From Alistipes sp. (GTDB taxonomy: Bacteria > Bacteroidota > Bacteroidia > Bacteroidales > Rikenellaceae), in NCBI GenBank assembly GCA_017555695.1, contig JAFZFX010000043.1:1-34716 (forward strand): a stretch of 34,716 nt of DNA, read 5' to 3'. The translations under genes were made by a program, and so were the position numbers. The notes under the pieces are model-generated. The model was not told the origin of the DNA and made no database searches. It was given only the letters and a program-made list of their open reading frames with translations. Each line of letters starts with the position of its first letter. The stretch's first letter is position 1. Shown here piece by piece: positions 32,582 to 34,716 of this stretch.

Positions 32582-33436
32582 TTACTTCTTCTTTACGAAC
32601 TTAGCGTTACCGAGGTACTGTGCGCTCTCGCCAACACCCTCCCACATACGAGCCAAACGAGCCTCGTGTGAGTTACCAGGAGCACCCTCCTGCTCAACTA
32701 CGAAATCCTTGTAACCGTTCTTATAGAACTGCTTGAAGATAGCCTCGAAGTTGATCTTGCCGCTTGCACCAATTACGAAATCGTCCTTGATGTGGAGCAT
32801 CTTGATACGATCGGGATACTGCTGGAGGTAAGCAACGGGATCCTTACCACCACGAGTTGTCCAATATACATCCATCTGGAAGAATACATACTCGGGATTT
32901 GTGTTCTCGATCATATACTCCCAAACACACTGACCCTCGCGTACCTCATACTCGTGAGCGTGGTTGTGGTAACCGAGCATAATGCCATACTCCTTACCGA
33001 GCTTACCAACCTTGTTGAAGTAGTCGCAAACCTGCTTCAAGTAGTTCAAGTCGTTACCCAAACCGAAACCAGGGATAACGCAGTACTTAGCGCCCATAGT
33101 CTTCAAACCCTCGAAAACCTTGCGCCACTGTGCCATAACAGCAGCCTCGTTGTTGGGATCCATACCGATTGAAGTGTGAGTAGAAACAATCTCCAAACCG
33201 TACTTGTCGCACAAAGCCTTGAATGCAGCAGCCTCAAGACCGAAGCAGTTGGGGCTACCCAAAGTCTCAACTACAGTGTAACCTGCATCAGCAACCTTCT
33301 TCAATGAAGCCTCAACATTGCCCATATCCTGGTGGATAGAGTAAAGCTGCAAGCCTACACGCTTCTTTGACTTCGCCTCAACGAAGTTAGGCATAGCAAT
33401 CAACGCTGCCATCACAAGAAATAAAATCTTCTTCAT
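32582..33436 (-). CDS. Secreted sugar-phosphate isomerase/epimerase-like TIM-barrel protein
   Basis: From the ATG at 33436 the protein is 284 aa with a clear type I signal peptide (MKKILFLVMAALIAMPNFVEA). The rest matches the xylose isomerase-like TIM barrel (PF01261 type): GLQLYSI, ETLGSPNCFGLEAAAFKALCDKYGLEIVSTH, GYHNHAHEYE, FQMDVYWTTRGGKDPVAYL and a closing VVEQEG, giving the usual Glu/Asp/His metal ligands. It would act in the periplasm on a sugar or sugar derivative. A longer frame from 33502 is rejected because it puts 22 residues before the signal peptide. It is paralogous to the gene at 33490. Confidence 0.85.
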   Translation of the reverse strand: MKKILFLVMAALIAMPNFVEAKSKKRVGLQLYSIHQDMGNVEASLKKVADAGYTVVETLGSPNCFGLEAAAFKALCDKYGLEIVSTHTSIGMDPNNEAAVMAQWRKVFEGLKTMGAKYCVIPGFGLGNDLNYLKQVCDYFNKVGKLGKEYGIMLGYHNHAHEYEVREGQCVWEYMIENTNPEYVFFQMDVYWTTRGGKDPVAYLQQYPDRIKMLHIKDDFVIGASGKINFEAIFKQFYKNGYKDFVVEQEGAPGNSHEARLARMWEGVGESAQYLGNAKFVKKK

Positions 33437-33489
33437 AATTAATAGTTTTAATAGTTTGTTAATGTTTTTTAGACAAATTTTCCCATAGA

Positions 33490-34380
33490 TTAATACTCGC
33501 AAGAGCGAACAAAGTCAGACTCCTGCAAGAACTTGTTGCAGTCGGCAATACCCTGCCACATTGCGGCCAGATTGCGCTCGTTTGCGGCAGCATCCTCGCC
33601 AATCTCGAAAGGCAACTCATACTCCACGAAGCAGTCGATAGCGCCGTTAGCGTAGAATGTCTCGAACACCTGCTTGAAATCAACATCACCACTTGAGCCC
33701 AATACGCCCTCATCCTTCGCGTGCAACACCTTGATGCGGTCGCCGTAGGTCTTGAGGTAGTGCATAGGATCTACATCGCCCATATTGGTCTTGCAAACAT
33801 CCAACTCGATAAAGAACTTATCGGCATCGGTGTGAGCAATAACAAAATCGAGGATAGTCTGACCCTCAATCTGATTGAAGTCACCCTTGTGATTGTGGTA
33901 ACCGAACATCAAGCCATACTCCTTTGCTACTACACCCACCTGGTTGATGAATGCACAGCAAGCCTCCATCTCGGCCAATGTTGAGCCGAAGCTCATACCA
34001 GGGATAACGCAATACTTTGCACCCATAGTCTGCAGACCCTCGAACAACTTACGCCAATCGGCCATATTGCCCTCTAAGTCGGCGGGGTTATAAGGTACTA
34101 CAGCGTGAGTAGATGCGATACGCAAACCATACTTGTCGCACAAAGCCTTGAAATCAGCAGCCTCGAGGCCAAAGCAAGTAGGACCACCGAGAGTCTCAAC
34201 TGCTGTGTAACCTGACTCTGCAACCTTGGCCAATGTAGCCTCGATGTCGCTGTAAGCTTGACGAGCAGAATAGAGCTGAATACCAGCCTGCTTCTTCTCG
34301 ACAATCTCAGTCTGAGTGCAACTGCACATAACAGACACGGCTGCGATAAAAGTCATCGCCAGTGAAAAAAATCTCTTCAT
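33490..34380 (-). CDS. Lipoprotein sugar isomerase/epimerase-like TIM-barrel protein
   Basis: The 296-aa paralog of the next gene shares the same blocks (GIQLYSA, ETLGGPTCFGLEAADFKALCDKYGL, GYHNHKGDFN, FIELDVCKTNMGDVDP, VEYELP). Its N-terminus differs: MKRFFSLAMTFIAAVSVMCSC is a lipoprotein-type signal, with Cys21 the likely lipidated residue. It may be anchored while its partner is soluble. The pair is separated by 53 bp and is probably one operon. Conserved metal ligands are kept in both copies. Confidence 0.85.
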   Translation of the reverse strand: MKRFFSLAMTFIAAVSVMCSCTQTEIVEKKQAGIQLYSARQAYSDIEATLAKVAESGYTAVETLGGPTCFGLEAADFKALCDKYGLRIASTHAVVPYNPADLEGNMADWRKLFEGLQTMGAKYCVIPGMSFGSTLAEMEACCAFINQVGVVAKEYGLMFGYHNHKGDFNQIEGQTILDFVIAHTDADKFFIELDVCKTNMGDVDPMHYLKTYGDRIKVLHAKDEGVLGSSGDVDFKQVFETFYANGAIDCFVEYELPFEIGEDAAANERNLAAMWQGIADCNKFLQESDFVRSCEY

Positions 34381-34669
34381 AATATCGTATTCGTTTTAAT
34401 TAGTAATCGGAATTATCTGTAAACACAATTTCCATTATGCAAATATAATTATTTTATTGCAATATCCGCGATTATGAGAGACAAAATTTCCCTTTCTTCG
34501 CATTTTATCAACCCACCTCACCCCACTCTCTATTGGCCCCGCAAGCCACAAAAAGAGCGTTTTGGAAAACAAATGCAACTTTTTAGCAGAAAAATATCAT
34601 CAAACCGCTTATTTTTATTATTTTTGCCAAGATTTAGAAACATTAATCTATTAATATTATAAAAACACT
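34381..34669. other. Divergent intergenic region
   Basis: Between the leftward isomerase-like pair and the rightward phosphofructokinase start there is no gene. It contains a leftward -7 box TATATTTGC (34447-34439), about 50 nt before the ATG at 34380, and a rightward -7 box TATTTTTGC (34619-34627) about 43 nt before the ATG at 34670. Neither has a clear -33 TTTG. Confidence 0.6.
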
Positions 34670-34716
34670 ATGAAAGAGGCTATTGCTATTCTCACAGGTG
34701 GCGGACCCGCACCGGG
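34670..34716 (+). CDS. Phosphofructokinase, start only (cut by window edge)
   Basis: The first 15 codons encode MKEAIAILTGGGPAP followed by the beginning of a Gly codon. The glycine-rich ILTGGGPAPG loop is typical of pyrophosphate- or ATP-dependent phosphofructokinases in Bacteroidales. Only the start is visible, so the phosphoryl donor cannot be judged. It is divergent from the isomerase-like genes and has its own -7 box. Confidence 0.7.
   Translation, partial: MKEAIAILTGGGPAP

Overview
The window looks like a gut Bacteroidales chromosome, probably Alistipes-like or a close relative (inferred from protein style and promoters, not from a marker gene). The -7 boxes fit the Bacteroidetes pattern TAnnTTTG, several with a TTTG about 19-21 bp upstream. 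Core proteins (His enzymes, GltX, GalM, YchF) look Bacteroidales, and the small accessory proteins are types common on Bacteroides mobile elements.

Region A (1-8317) is accessory DNA. It begins with a scar: an XRE regulator followed by about ten codons that look like the start of a type I methyltransferase (HsdM), abruptly joined to a truncated relaxase-like frame. Then come three small mobile-element proteins, a catalytic-domain-only tyrosine recombinase beside a cluster of AT-rich palindromes, an unrecognised 330-aa protein, and a replication/recombination block (winged-helix-like protein, DnaB/Twinkle-like helicase fused to a BT4734-type primase and PriCT-2 domain, Rad52-like annealing protein). 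It ends with a full-length tyrosine integrase facing left.

Region B (8318-15327) is a compact integrated element of about 7 kb. It is bounded by a perfect 49-bp direct repeat that is the 3' part of tRNA-Arg(TCT); the intact tRNA lies at 15280-15353. It carries an integrase, an unknown 251-aa protein, an excisionase-like HTH protein, a second HTH protein, a DUF6291-like protein, a BT4734/PriCT-2 primase, an AT-rich cargo pair (GHKL ATPase plus STAS-like DUF4325 protein) with its own promoter and terminator, and a leftward gene with a hexanucleotide microsatellite. Direct repeats TTGTGTGCAAA near both ends look like integrase arm sites. No relaxase or virion genes are seen, so it is probably a satellite or helper-dependent element.

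Region C (15354-22700) is a complete leftward histidine operon hisG-D-C-B-H-A-F-IE, preceded by a short ORF with 6 His in 19 codons, an alternative-pairing region and a terminator: a histidine attenuator.

Region D (22785-34716) is chromosomal: gltX-galM and two companions, a small membrane protein, a SIMPL-domain protein, ychF, then a three-gene leftward operon (steroid 5-alpha-reductase-like, Old Yellow Enzyme-like, SDR dehydrogenase) that resembles gut Bacteroidales clusters acting on 3-oxo-delta-4 bile acids or steroids. Two tandem exported sugar isomerase-like paralogs follow, and the first codons of a phosphofructokinase gene lie at the right edge.
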